From contig CAVVIH010000004.1 in NCBI GenBank assembly GCA_963748295.1, positions 372,001 to 436,000 of the forward strand: a stretch of 64,000 bases of DNA, read 5' to 3'. This document shows, piece by piece, positions 55,848 through 64,000 of the stretch. The DNA is from CAVVIH01 sp963748295. GTDB taxonomy: Bacteria; Acidobacteriota; Vicinamibacteria; Vicinamibacterales; 2-12-FULL-66-21. The notes beneath the pieces were generated by a model. That model was given only the letters and a program-made list of their open reading frames with translations, made no database searches and was not told where the DNA came from. A program made the position numbers and the translations under genes. How positions within the stretch are numbered: position 1 is the stretch's first letter; every line of letters starts with the position of its first letter.

Positions 55848-58095
55848 ACCCGAGGCCGGGCTGGGTGCCGGCGATGAACGCCTCGGTGATCGCACCGGGC
55901 ATGCCGTCAATCGCCACGTTGCCGCTGGCGCGGTCGACCGCGGCGAAGACGATGTTGCCGGGAGCGTCGAACGCGGGCGCCTCGGTGCGGTCGCCGATCC
56001 ACGCTTTCATGATCTCGATCCAGATCGGCAGGGCTGATTCAGAGCCGGTGCCGGCGGGGCCCATGCTGCGCTTGACGTCGTAGCCGACCCACACGCCGAT
56101 CGTGATGTCCGGATCGAATCCGATGAACCACGCGTCGGTGTAGTCGTCGGTGGTGCCGGTCTTGCCGCCGATCGGCCACTTGAGCGACGCCGCTCTCGCG
56201 CCGGTGCCGTGCTGGACCACACCGCGGAGCAGGTGCGTCATGACGTACGCCGTGTCGGCGCGGATCGCGTCCTTGGGCTCGGGGCGGTTCTCCTCGAGCA
56301 CGTTCCCCTCGCGATCGCTGACCTTCATCACGCTGTACGGCTTCATCCGCACGCCCTGGTTCGGGTAGGTCGAGAACGCGCTCGTCATGTCGACGAGCGT
56401 GGCTTCGGCCGCGCCGAGCGCGACGGCGAGGTAGGGCGGCAGCGCGCCCTGCAGGCCGAGACGCCGTGCGTAGGCAACCACCTGGTTCGGGCCGAGCTGC
56501 TCCATGACACGCACCGCCGGCACGTTCCGCGACTGCTCGAGCGCATGCCGGAGTGTCACCGGTCCCTCGAACTTGCGGTCGTAGTTCAGCGGCGTGTACG
56601 GCGGCATGTTCGGGCCGATCGGGAAGCTGGCGGGCGTGTCCATCAGGAGCGTGACCGGCGTGTAGCCGCGATCGATCGCGGCCGTGTAGACGATCGGCTT
56701 GAATGCCGAGCCGACCTGCCGATGCGCCTGCACCGCGCGATTGAACTTGCTGCGCTCGAAGCTGAACCCGCCGACCATCGCCTTGATCTGACCGGTGCGG
56801 TTGTCGATGGCGAGCACCGCGCCTTCGACGGCCGGAGACTGGTCGAGCGTGCCGGTCGCGGCGCCATCGGCGCCGAGCTTCAGGATCCGCGTCTCGACGA
56901 GATCGCCGCGCGTGACGAGCTTCTCGGGCGTCCGGTTCGTCCACGCGTAGCCCTTCTTCTCGACGGTCACGCGCAGCGAGCCGGCCCGCAGCTGAATCGC
57001 CGGACCGTCGACCGCGGCGACCACCGCGGGGACGACATCCCCCTCGTGCATCGGACGGTCCCATCGCGGCTGACGGAAGTTCTCGACGGTGTGCCCTTCC
57101 TGGACGACGTTGCGACGCGGTTTCCTGAAGCCCCGGCGCTTGTCGACGGTCCGCAGCCCTTGCTCGAGCGCCTTCGCCGCGGCCTCCTGCAGCTTCATGT
57201 CCAGCGCGGTCTGCACCGACAGTCCGCTCTCGTAGAGCTTCTTCGCCCCGTAGCGGCTCTCGAGCTCCTTGCGGACTTCCTCGAGGAAATACGGCGCCGC
57301 GGACAGCGCCTGCGACGGGGGATCGTCGCGGACGACGATCGGCTTCTTCTTTGCCGCTTCCGCTTCCTCGGAGGTGATGTAGCCGACTTCCGCCATGCGG
57401 CCAAGCGTGTAGTTGCGCCGGCGGATGGCGGCGTCCATGTTTACGTACGGACTCTGGCGCACGTTGCCCTGCAGGATCCCTGCGAGCAGCGCCGCCTCCT
57501 CGAGCGACACGTCCTTCGCGGACTTGCCGAAATAGAGCCGCGCCGCCGCTTCGACGCCGTAGACGCCGTGGCCGAGGTACATCTTGTTGCAGTAGAGCGT
57601 GAAGATCTCCGCCTTCGTGTACCGTTTCTCGATTTGAATGGCGAGGATGGCTTCCTTGATCTTCCGTTCCCAGGTCTTCTCGTCGGTGAGGAACAGCTTG
57701 CGTGCGAGCTGCTGCGTCAGCGTGCTCGCGCCGCCCGCCTTTTCCCAGGCGACGATGTCCTTGACGAGCGTGATGATGATGTGGGGAACGCTGAGGCCGA
57801 AGTGCTGCTCGAAGGTCGCGTCCTCGGCGGCGAGGATCGCCTGCTTCAGGCGCGGAGAAATCTGCTCGTACGTGACGACCTCACGCCGCTCGATGGCGAA
57901 TTCGCCGACCACTTCGCCGTGCGCTCCATAGACGCGCGAGATGGTGCTCAGCGAGTAGTCATCCAGCGCGGAGATTGCGGGCAGATCACCCGCGTAAGCG
58001 AAGAGCACGCCGCTGGCAATTCCGAGGAGCGCTGCGACGACGAAGAGAAGGATGATGCCCGCACGGCGGGCGATCTTTACGATGTATTTCGCCAT
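55837..58095 (-). CDS. mrcA: Penicillin-binding protein 1A (class A transglycosylase/transpeptidase)
   Basis: 752 residues. N-terminal membrane anchor (AGIILLFVVAALLGIASGVL). The glycosyltransferase domain has AAEDATFEQHFGL and NKMYLGHGVYGVEAAARLYF. The transpeptidase domain has SAFKPIVYTAAID (SxxK), SRNVPAVR (SxN) and GKTGTTDDYTDAWFIG (KTG). It builds and cross-links peptidoglycan. The OB-like insert between the domains fits the 1A class. The stutter element of locus F lies upstream of its ATG. Confidence 0.95.
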   Translation of the reverse strand: MAKYIVKIARRAGIILLFVVAALLGIASGVLFAYAGDLPAISALDDYSLSTISRVYGAHGEVVGEFAIERREVVTYEQISPRLKQAILAAEDATFEQHFGLSVPHIIITLVKDIVAWEKAGGASTLTQQLARKLFLTDEKTWERKIKEAILAIQIEKRYTKAEIFTLYCNKMYLGHGVYGVEAAARLYFGKSAKDVSLEEAALLAGILQGNVRQSPYVNMDAAIRRRNYTLGRMAEVGYITSEEAEAAKKKPIVVRDDPPSQALSAAPYFLEEVRKELESRYGAKKLYESGLSVQTALDMKLQEAAAKALEQGLRTVDKRRGFRKPRRNVVQEGHTVENFRQPRWDRPMHEGDVVPAVVAAVDGPAIQLRAGSLRVTVEKKGYAWTNRTPEKLVTRGDLVETRILKLGADGAATGTLDQSPAVEGAVLAIDNRTGQIKAMVGGFSFERSKFNRAVQAHRQVGSAFKPIVYTAAIDRGYTPVTLLMDTPASFPIGPNMPPYTPLNYDRKFEGPVTLRHALEQSRNVPAVRVMEQLGPNQVVAYARRLGLQGALPPYLAVALGAAEATLVDMTSAFSTYPNQGVRMKPYSVMKVSDREGNVLEENRPEPKDAIRADTAYVMTHLLRGVVQHGTGARAASLKWPIGGKTGTTDDYTDAWFIGFDPDITIGVWVGYDVKRSMGPAGTGSESALPIWIEIMKAWIGDRTEAPAFDAPGNIVFAAVDRASGNVAIDGMPGAITEAFIAGTQPGLGFKQ

Positions 58096-58108
58096 TCAGA
58101 TAACTCTA

Positions 58109-58260
58109 AATCCCAACTCCCAACTCCCAACTCCCAACTCCCACCTTCCCAATTCTCTTAAGGTCGTCGGGGTTATTCCGGGCTTCGAAGTGCTGGAACG
58201 CGGGCGCCCGATCGATCTCGGCGTCTTTGGGAGTTGGTTTCTTTGGGAGTTGGGAGTTGT
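58109..58260. repeat. Stutter inverted repeat, CTCCCAA family (locus F)
   Basis: Left arm (58109-58150) CCCAACTCCCAACTCCCAA; a 75-nt unique centre; right arm (58225-58260) TTTGGGAGTTGG repeated. It lies between two minus-strand genes, PBP1A start and DUF6600 stop, and overlaps the first base of the latter's stop codon. Confidence 0.85.
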
Positions 58261-60260
58261 TATCTCCCGCCCCGTCCTCCACCGCCGCGCGATCCGGCCT
58301 GGCCGCTCGAGCGCGAGGGCTGACCGACCGCATCCGCCGCCGCCTGACCGCGGCGGCGCGCTCCGCGACGGCGCCGAGTTGTTCGATGGGGGCGCCGCCG
58401 AGGGCGGCGGTCCTGACGGGCGTTCCCCTCCGGACGGACGGCCGACGCTGCGGTCGGGTGGCGCGGTACGAAGGAACGCTTCCGGGCGGCGGCGACGATT
58501 CCGATCCGCGCGGCACCGCGCGCGAGCCGCCATACTGCGGCTGTTCCGGCGCCCGCCTCATCCCCGGATTCGGATCGTAGGCCGGCGAATCGCCCGGGCG
58601 TGGCGCCGCCGGACTGCGATCGATCTGCGGGCTCGGCTGAGCGCGCGGGATTGCATAGATCGTCGCGGGCAGGTTCTGCCTGGCCGGCTCGGGGTCGCTT
58701 CGACGCGGCACCGCGCGCATGCGATCCGGCGATGGCGCGGTGGGGCGAACCGTCTCGACAGGCGCCTGCCGCGATGGCGTCGACGGCTGTCGCTCGACAG
58801 GCTGGACCCGCGTGACGGCGCTGCGCGACGGTGACGTCGATCGATCGACTGGCGGTGCGGCGCCGGTCTGAGCCGATCGTTCGGCGCCGCGTGGAATCGC
58901 GGTGCGCGGCTCGCGAGCGGCGGCCGGGAAGCCCGGGCCGGTAAGCGGCGCGCCGGCGGCGGCGCCGCCGCGGAACGTTGCGCGATCGCCGGCATCCGGT
59001 GCACCCTGCGATCCGCCGCGCGGGACGGCGATGCCGGATCGGCTGCCGGCAACGCGAATCGGCGCCTGCGCCCGAGGCACCGCGACGCCGCGGAACTCCG
59101 GCGCGGCCGGACGAACCGCGAACGCATCACGCGTGCGCACATCGAGATTGTTCGCGTTCACGACGTTGACGTTGACGAACCCGTGGCCGAATCGCGCATG
59201 CGGCACGACGGTCCAGCCGTGCCAGCGGTTGTAGGCGTGGCCGCGATAGACGTTGTAGTTGCCGAACCCGAAGACGGCGGCGTTGTTGAAGCCAAGCGGG
59301 CACCAGCTGACGTAGCCGGGGGCGTACGCCCACGACACCCACGCCGGCCCCCAGCTCCTGCCGGGGATCCAGAACCACGAGCTGCCAGAGAATCCCCAAC
59401 GGCCGTAGTGGTGGGTCGGCCACGCCCAGGGATCGTGACCAATCCACGTCCATCCCCAGTGCTTGTAGTGCGACCATCGACCGTAATAGTAGGGACGCCA
59501 TCCCACCGCGACGCGCGGATACCAGACGTATCCGTAGGTCGGCTCCTGCTGCCAGCTGCCGTAGGTGCTCAGCGTCGTCGCGTACGACTGCACGTCGTCC
59601 GGCAGATACTCGGCGGACACGCCGAGCCGCTCGTCGCGCCGCGCCTCCGACCACTGATCGAAGGCATCCCACGCGGCGGAGTTGAAGACGTAGGGCTGCG
59701 TCGGGGCGACGCCGACCGACGCAAAGGCGCGTTCGCCGGCGCGGACGCGGGTGCTGCCATCTTCATTCGTGAGCGCGGCGGCTCCACGCAGGACCGCGAG
59801 CTCGACTTCGCGCGCGCGCGAGTCGCCGACCAGCGCCACCCTGTATTCGCCGGGCTGCGTGATCTCCACCCAGGCGGACGGCGCATCGATCCGGTAGGCG
59901 ACGCGCCGATTCGGTCCCGCGATGTTGACGCGCACGCGGCCGTCGAGCAGCCGGATCACTTCATCGGACTGAAAGTCGACGACTGTGCCGGCATCGAGGT
60001 GGAGCGTGCTGGCGTCGGCAAACAGGATCTCGGCGCGACCACTCTGCGTGCGTACGCGATCGCCGGCGAGCAGCGGCATCGACGCGGGCGACGCCTCGGT
60101 CTTGCCGTCGCGCTCGAGGATGACCGCGCCTTCGGCAATCGAAACATGCGCGGGTGGTTGCTCGGTCCGACTGCGCGACCGCAGCGGACGGCGCCATCAA
60201 CGCGGTCAGCAGAAGCCAGGCAAAACTGACGCTCGAGAACGAACGAAGCAGGCGGGCCAT
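58260..60260 (-). CDS. Secreted FecR-like / DUF6600-like protein, frameshifted
   Basis: About 665 residues. ATG 60260 encodes a signal peptide (MARLLRSFSSVSFAWLLLTA). One indel near 60160 leads into a FecR-type domain (LLAGDRVRTQSGRAEILFAD; GEYRVALVGDSRAREVELAV). A Trp/Tyr/Pro-rich region follows (GYVWYPRVAVGWRPYYYGRW; WTWIGHDPWAWPTHHYGRWG), typical of DUF6600-type secreted proteins, then a disordered Arg/Pro/Ser tail. A second indel near 58352 restores a Gly/Arg-rich end and stop TAA at 58260-58262; otherwise the frame reads into the stutter repeat. The role is unknown. Confidence 0.8.
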
Positions 60261-60373
60261 AGGAACCCTCGGGGAGCTGATTGTTCCCGAATACCAAGGC
60301 GGTGCGGTCACCGCTGAGGCAGGCTGGCAACTGCAAGTATAGCACGCACTTGGCAGATTTTACGATCCTGCTA

Positions 60374-60402
60374 TTGACATATCTACGCTCAAATTTTATA
60401 CT
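60374..60402 (+). promoter_or_regulatory. Consensus sigma-70 promoter of dnaK
   Basis: TTGACA (60374-60379), a 17-nt spacer, TATACT (60397-60402). A 60-nt leader follows, with a possible small hairpin (GCCGT...ACGGC) and TTGGAGAG before ATG 60468. No CIRCE element and no clear HAIR operator is seen in 60261-60467. Confidence 0.85.
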
Positions 60403-60467
60403 TTCATCATTATCAAGTTTTGCCGTTCGCCCACCAGGGGGACGGCGCACCGCTATTTGGAGAGCAC

Positions 60468-62387
60468 ATGAGCAAGATTATTGGTATCGACCTCGGGACC
60501 ACCAACTCGGTCGTCGCGGTTATGGAGGGCGGCGAGCCGGTCGTCATAACCAATCCGGAAGGCAGCCGCATCACGCCGTCCGTGGTCGCCTTCACCAAGT
60601 CGGGTGAGCGTCTCGTCGGCCAGGTGGCCAAGCGGCAGGCCGTCACCAATCCCGAGAACACCGTTTTCTCGATCAAGCGCTTCATGGGACGCAAGTTCGA
60701 TGAAGTCAACGAAGAGATGAAGATGGTGCCCTATTCCGTCGTCCGCGCGAGCAACGGCGACGTGCGCGTGAAGGCGGGAGGCAAGGAGTACTCGCCGCCC
60801 GAGATCTCCGCGATGATCCTGCAGAAGCTGAAGCAGGCGGCGGAGGAGTATCTCGGCCAGCCGGTCACCCGCGCGGTGATCACCGTCCCCGCCTACTTCA
60901 ACGACGCGCAGCGGCAGGCGACGAAGGACGCCGGGCAGGTCGCCGGCCTCGAAGTGGCGCGCATCGTCAACGAGCCGACCGCCGCGGCGCTGGCCTACGG
61001 CCTCGACAAGAAGAAGGAAGAGACGATCGCGGTCTACGACTTCGGCGGCGGCACGTTCGACATCTCGATCCTCGAAGTCGGCGAGGGCGTGGTCGAAGTG
61101 AAGGCCACCAACGGCGACACGCACCTCGGCGGCGACAACCTCGATCAGCGGGTGATCGACTGGATCATCGCCGAGTTCAAGAAGGATGAGGGCATCGATC
61201 TCGGCAAGGATCGCATGGCGCTCCAGCGCCTCAAGGAGGCGGCCGAGAAGGCGAAGATGGAGCTGTCGACGGTCGTCGAGACCGAGATCAACCTGCCGTT
61301 CATCACCGCGGATGCGACCGGTCCGAAGCACATGGTGAAGAAGCTGACGCGGGCCAAGTTCGAACAGCTGGTCGACGATCTTCTGCAGAAGACGATCGGT
61401 CCGACGAAGCAGGCGATCGCGGACGCCGGCGTGGATGCCTCGAAGATCGACGAGGTCGTGCTCGTCGGCGGCTCGACGCGCATTCCGCGCGTTCAGCAGA
61501 TCGTCAAGGAGCTGTTCGGCAAGGAGCCGCACAAGGGTGTGAACCCCGACGAGGTCGTGGCGGTGGGCGCCGCGATCCAGGCGGGCGTGCTCGCCGGCGA
61601 GGTCAAGGACCTGCTGCTGCTCGACGTAACGCCGCTGTCGCTCGGGATTGAAACGCTCGGCGGCGTGATGACCACGCTCATCCCGCGCAACACGACGATT
61701 CCGACGCGGAAGAGCGAGACGTTCTCGACCGCGGCGGACAACCAGACGAGCGTCGAAGTCCACGTGCTCCAGGGCGAACGTCCGATGGCGCGCGACAACC
61801 GCACGCTCGGCCGGTTCCACCTCGCCGGTCTGCCGTCGGCGCCGCGAGGCGTCCCGCAGATCGAAGTCACGTTCGACATCGACGCCAACGGCATCGTCAA
61901 TGTCTCGGCCAAGGACATGGCGACGCAGAAGGAGCAGAAGATCACGATCACCGCCTCGAGCGGCCTCTCCAAGGACGAGGTCGATCGCATGATGAAGGAG
62001 GCGGAGTCCCACGCCGACGAGGATCGCCGGCGCAAGGAGGAGATCGAGGCGCGCAACCACGCCGACCAGGCGGTCTACCAGGCCGAGCGGACCCTCCGCG
62101 ACGCCGGCGACAAGCTGTCGGCGGCCGACAAGGCGCCGATCGAGTCGGCGCTCGAGGACCTCAAGAAGGCGATCGAGAAGAACGACGTCGCCGAGATGAA
62201 GAGCAAGATGGACGCGCTCAACACCGCGCAGCACAAGGCGGCGGAAGTGCTGTATCGCGCCGCCAACGCGGCGGGCGCCGGCGCGGGTGCGCCTGGCGGC
62301 GAGCCGGGCGGCGAGGCGCCGGGCGGCGACACGCGCGCCGCGGGCGACGTGATCGATGCGGAAGTGGTGGAAGAAGAGAAGAAGTAG
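60468..62387 (+). CDS. dnaK: Chaperone protein DnaK (Hsp70)
   Basis: 639 residues. IIGIDLGTTNSVVAVMEGGE, YDFGGGTFDISILEVGEGVV, VLVGGSTRIPRVQQIVKELF, the substrate-binding domain (SLGIETLGGVMTTLIPRNTT) and a helical lid with the GAPGGEPGGEAPGG-rich tail ending DVIDAEVVEEEKK. No indel in 1.9 kb. It heads dnaK-dnaJ-hspR; grpE is not between them. Confidence 0.98.
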   Translation: MSKIIGIDLGTTNSVVAVMEGGEPVVITNPEGSRITPSVVAFTKSGERLVGQVAKRQAVTNPENTVFSIKRFMGRKFDEVNEEMKMVPYSVVRASNGDVRVKAGGKEYSPPEISAMILQKLKQAAEEYLGQPVTRAVITVPAYFNDAQRQATKDAGQVAGLEVARIVNEPTAAALAYGLDKKKEETIAVYDFGGGTFDISILEVGEGVVEVKATNGDTHLGGDNLDQRVIDWIIAEFKKDEGIDLGKDRMALQRLKEAAEKAKMELSTVVETEINLPFITADATGPKHMVKKLTRAKFEQLVDDLLQKTIGPTKQAIADAGVDASKIDEVVLVGGSTRIPRVQQIVKELFGKEPHKGVNPDEVVAVGAAIQAGVLAGEVKDLLLLDVTPLSLGIETLGGVMTTLIPRNTTIPTRKSETFSTAADNQTSVEVHVLQGERPMARDNRTLGRFHLAGLPSAPRGVPQIEVTFDIDANGIVNVSAKDMATQKEQKITITASSGLSKDEVDRMMKEAESHADEDRRRKEEIEARNHADQAVYQAERTLRDAGDKLSAADKAPIESALEDLKKAIEKNDVAEMKSKMDALNTAQHKAAEVLYRAANAAGAGAGAPGGEPGGEAPGGDTRAAGDVIDAEVVEEEKK

Positions 62388-62388
62388 G

Positions 62389-62480
62389 AATCAGGGTCCA
62401 GGGACCGGGGCCGGGGACCAGGAAAATCGCTGGACCCAGGGTTTCCGGGTCCCTGGGCCCTGGCCCCAGGTTCCTGATAG
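62389..62480. repeat. Stutter inverted repeat, GGGTCCAGGGACC words (locus G)
   Basis: AGGAATCAGGGTCCAGGGAC, then GGGGCCGGGGACCAGG; centre AAAATCGC; then GGACCCAGGGTTTCCGGG and CCTGGGCCCTGGCCCCAGG, TTCCTGAT. The two arms are complementary (AGGAATCAGG... with ...GGTTCCTGAT). It lies between dnaK and dnaJ, so it may lower readthrough to dnaJ. Confidence 0.8.
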
Positions 62481-62483
62481 CGC

Positions 62484-63588
62484 ATGAACTTCTATCTCAT
62501 CCTCGGCCTCGAGCAGGACGCGAGCCCCGCTGATATCGAGCGGGCCTATCGCCGTCTCTCGCGGCGTTATCACCCGGGCGTCAACCCGGGTGATCGCGCG
62601 GCGGAGGCGATGTTCCGCCAGATCACCGAGGCGTACGAAACGTTGAGCGACCCGTCGCGGCGGCGTCAGTACGACGACGGCGCGGCGCCGGCGGGCAGGC
62701 GGCGCCGGCGACGACGCTGCAGTTCACGGAGTTCGATTTCTCGGTGTCCGCGCGCGGCGCGCAGGCGGCGACGTTCACCGAGCTGTTCGCGGAGGTGCTG
62801 CACCCGGTGCCCGGCTTTGGCACCGTGCGGCAGGAAGCGGGCGCGGACATTCACGCCGACGCTGACGATTGATTTCGCCGCGTCGATTCGCGGCGTCGAG
62901 CGTCAGATCGTCGTCACGCGCCAGGTGCCGTGCGGACAGTGCCGCGGCGCCGGTCACACCACTGTGGTCGAAGCGCGGTGCGCGCAGTGCAAGGGAAGCG
63001 GGGCGGTCCGCTGGGCGCGCGGGCACATGGTGTTTTCCAAGCCATGTCCTGGGTGCGGCGGAACCGGCCGGCAGTCGGTGCAGCGCTGCGGCGCGTGCAA
63101 CGCAACGGGACGGACGGTTCGCGGGGAAGCGGTCGGCTGTCGTCGTGCCGGCGGGCACGGTGGACGACACGCAGCTGCGCATACCGGAGCTCGGCCACGC
63201 CGGATATTACGGCGGCCGCACCGGCGATCTCTACGTCACCGTGAAGGTGCATCCGCATCCGGTCTTTCGTCGTCAGGGTGACGACGCTGTCGTGCGTGGT
63301 GCCGCTCGCGGTGCACGAAGCGGTGCTCGGCGCGCGCATCGACGTGCCGACGCTCGACGGTCCGGTCAAGCTGCGGATTCCGCCGGGGACGCAGAACGGC
63401 CAGCGGTTCCGGATTGCAGGGCGCGGCGTCGCGGGTCAGAACGGCGGCCGCGGCGATCTTCTGGTCGACGTGAGCTGGTGCTTCCCGCCGGCATGGACGA
63501 GCGATCCAGGGAGCTGATGCGGGAATTCGGCGAGCGGAATCCGGCCGACGTGCGGAAGCAGTTGTTCGAGGACGCGAGGCAGGCCTGA
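62484..63588 (+). CDS. dnaJ: DnaJ-type chaperone, multiply frameshifted, with HPG in place of HPD
   Basis: J domain at the start (NFYLILGLEQDASPADIERA; RLSRRYHPGVNPGDRAAEAM). The canonical HPD tripeptide reads HPG (CACCCGGGC). A zinc-finger domain follows with four CxxCxGxG-type motifs (CGQCRGAG, CAQCKGSG, CPGCGGTG, CGACNATG), then C-terminal domains (VDDTQLRIPELGHAGYYGGR; TLDGPVKLRIPPGTQNGQRF). Frame changes near 62690, 62850, 63140, 63290 and 63490 are single-base shifts. About 365 residues when joined. Confidence 0.85.
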
Positions 63589-63611
63589 GGGCCTGCGTCA
63601 CTGGAAGGTCA

Positions 63612-64000
63612 ATGGCGAAGCGCAGCGGCGGCAAAGCCTACTTCATGATCAGCGCGGTGGCGCAGAAGTACAACATCCACCCGCAGACGCTGCGCTTGTA
63701 CGAACGCGAGGGGCTGCTGAAGCCGTCGCGCACGGAAGGCAACACGCGGCTGTACTCGGAAGACGATCTCGAGCAGCTCGAAACGATCCTCTCGCTGACG
63801 CGCGATCTCGGCGTCAACCTCGCCGGCGTCGAAATCATCCTCAACATGCGCCGGAAGATCGAAGCGATGCAGCACGAGGTCAACGAGTTCATGGACTACG
63901 TGAAGAGCGAGCTCTCGCGCGGCATCGGCGACTGGGAGCAGCGTCTGAGCACGGCGCTCGTGAAGTCGTCGCCCACCGATCTCGTCCGCGCCGCCGCGCC
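63612..64000 (+). CDS. hspR: MerR-family regulator, HspR-like, 5' part
   Basis: 130 residues visible; it runs off the window. MerR-type winged helix FMISAVAQKYNIHPQTLRLY, EREGLLKPSRTEGNTRLYSE, DDLEQLETILSLTRDLGVNL, then a coiled-coil. Position after dnaK-dnaJ matches HspR, the heat-shock repressor of dnaK operons in actinobacteria. Autoregulation is inferred; no HAIR operator was found before dnaK, so a different site may be used. Confidence 0.85.
   Translation, partial: MAKRSGGKAYFMISAVAQKYNIHPQTLRLYEREGLLKPSRTEGNTRLYSEDDLEQLETILSLTRDLGVNLAGVEIILNMRRKIEAMQHEVNEFMDYVKSELSRGIGDWEQRLSTALVKSSPTDLVRAAA

Noticed and set aside
60261..60467. CIRCE or HAIR operator before dnaK
   Set aside because: No TTAGCACTC...GAGTGCTAA or CTTGAGT...ACTCAAG pair is present; only a promoter and a small hairpin are seen.

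Overview
The window is about 64 kb of high-GC bacterial chromosome, densely packed with core genes and no phage, plasmid or insertion-sequence block. A 704-residue secreted protein of the acidobacterial VWFA-related type (23634-25748), the secreted HEAT-repeat, FecR/DUF6600-like and collagen-like proteins, and the overall gene content suggest an Acidobacteriota member, perhaps of the Vicinamibacteria. The class-level placement is inference. No rRNA, tRNA, CRISPR array or transposase was recognised.

Layout. 1-10.4 kb: 3' part of uvrA, a HEAT-repeat protein, an alkylbase glycosylase, a Deg-type protease with an Hsp20 chaperone, efp, tdk, a CDP-alcohol phosphatidyltransferase and uvrC. 10.4-16.3 kb: an M50 protease, trpS, scpA-scpB, an RluB-type pseudouridine synthase, a secreted hydrolase and cmk. 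16.3-22.2 kb: a histone-H1-like fusion protein, rpsA, an HU/IHF protein, a HIT protein, an acyl-CoA dehydrogenase and a PRC-barrel protein. 22.3-32 kb: a second acyl-CoA dehydrogenase, the VWFA-related protein, two convergent glutamate dehydrogenases, a secreted amidohydrolase and a collagen-like surface protein. 32.2-42.3 kb: a co-directional run of two-subunit methylmalonyl-CoA mutase, a response regulator, valS, nadC, birA, coaX, a hypothetical protein and an RNA methyltransferase. 42.3-52.9 kb: a glutamine-amidotransferase-like hydrolase, argS, a hypothetical protein, a TPR protein, nfeD with an SPFH partner, a SPOR protein, lnt and prfB. 53-58.1 kb: a GntR/ABC-2 export operon and a class A penicillin-binding protein. 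58.2-64 kb: a FecR/DUF6600-like protein, then dnaK, dnaJ and a MerR/HspR-type regulator that runs off the end.

Two window-wide signals stand out. First, many gaps between genes hold 'stutter' elements: a 6-9 nt word (CTCCCAA, AATCCCA, AGCTGAA, TTGTTAA, GGGTCC) repeated imperfectly, often followed by a reverse-complement arm. A separate compact palindrome of the CTTCCGCCTAAAGGCGGAAG type recurs at four loci, with a paired base change in one copy. One stutter-like segment appears to sit inside uvrC, and others touch the start or stop of cmk. Second, many clearly conserved genes are split by single-base shifts, usually loss of one G or C from a short run. That pattern looks like uncorrected sequencing or assembly error rather than gene death. 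I therefore annotate these as whole genes with indels. The prfB shift is different: it is the classic programmed +1 site at CTT TGA C.
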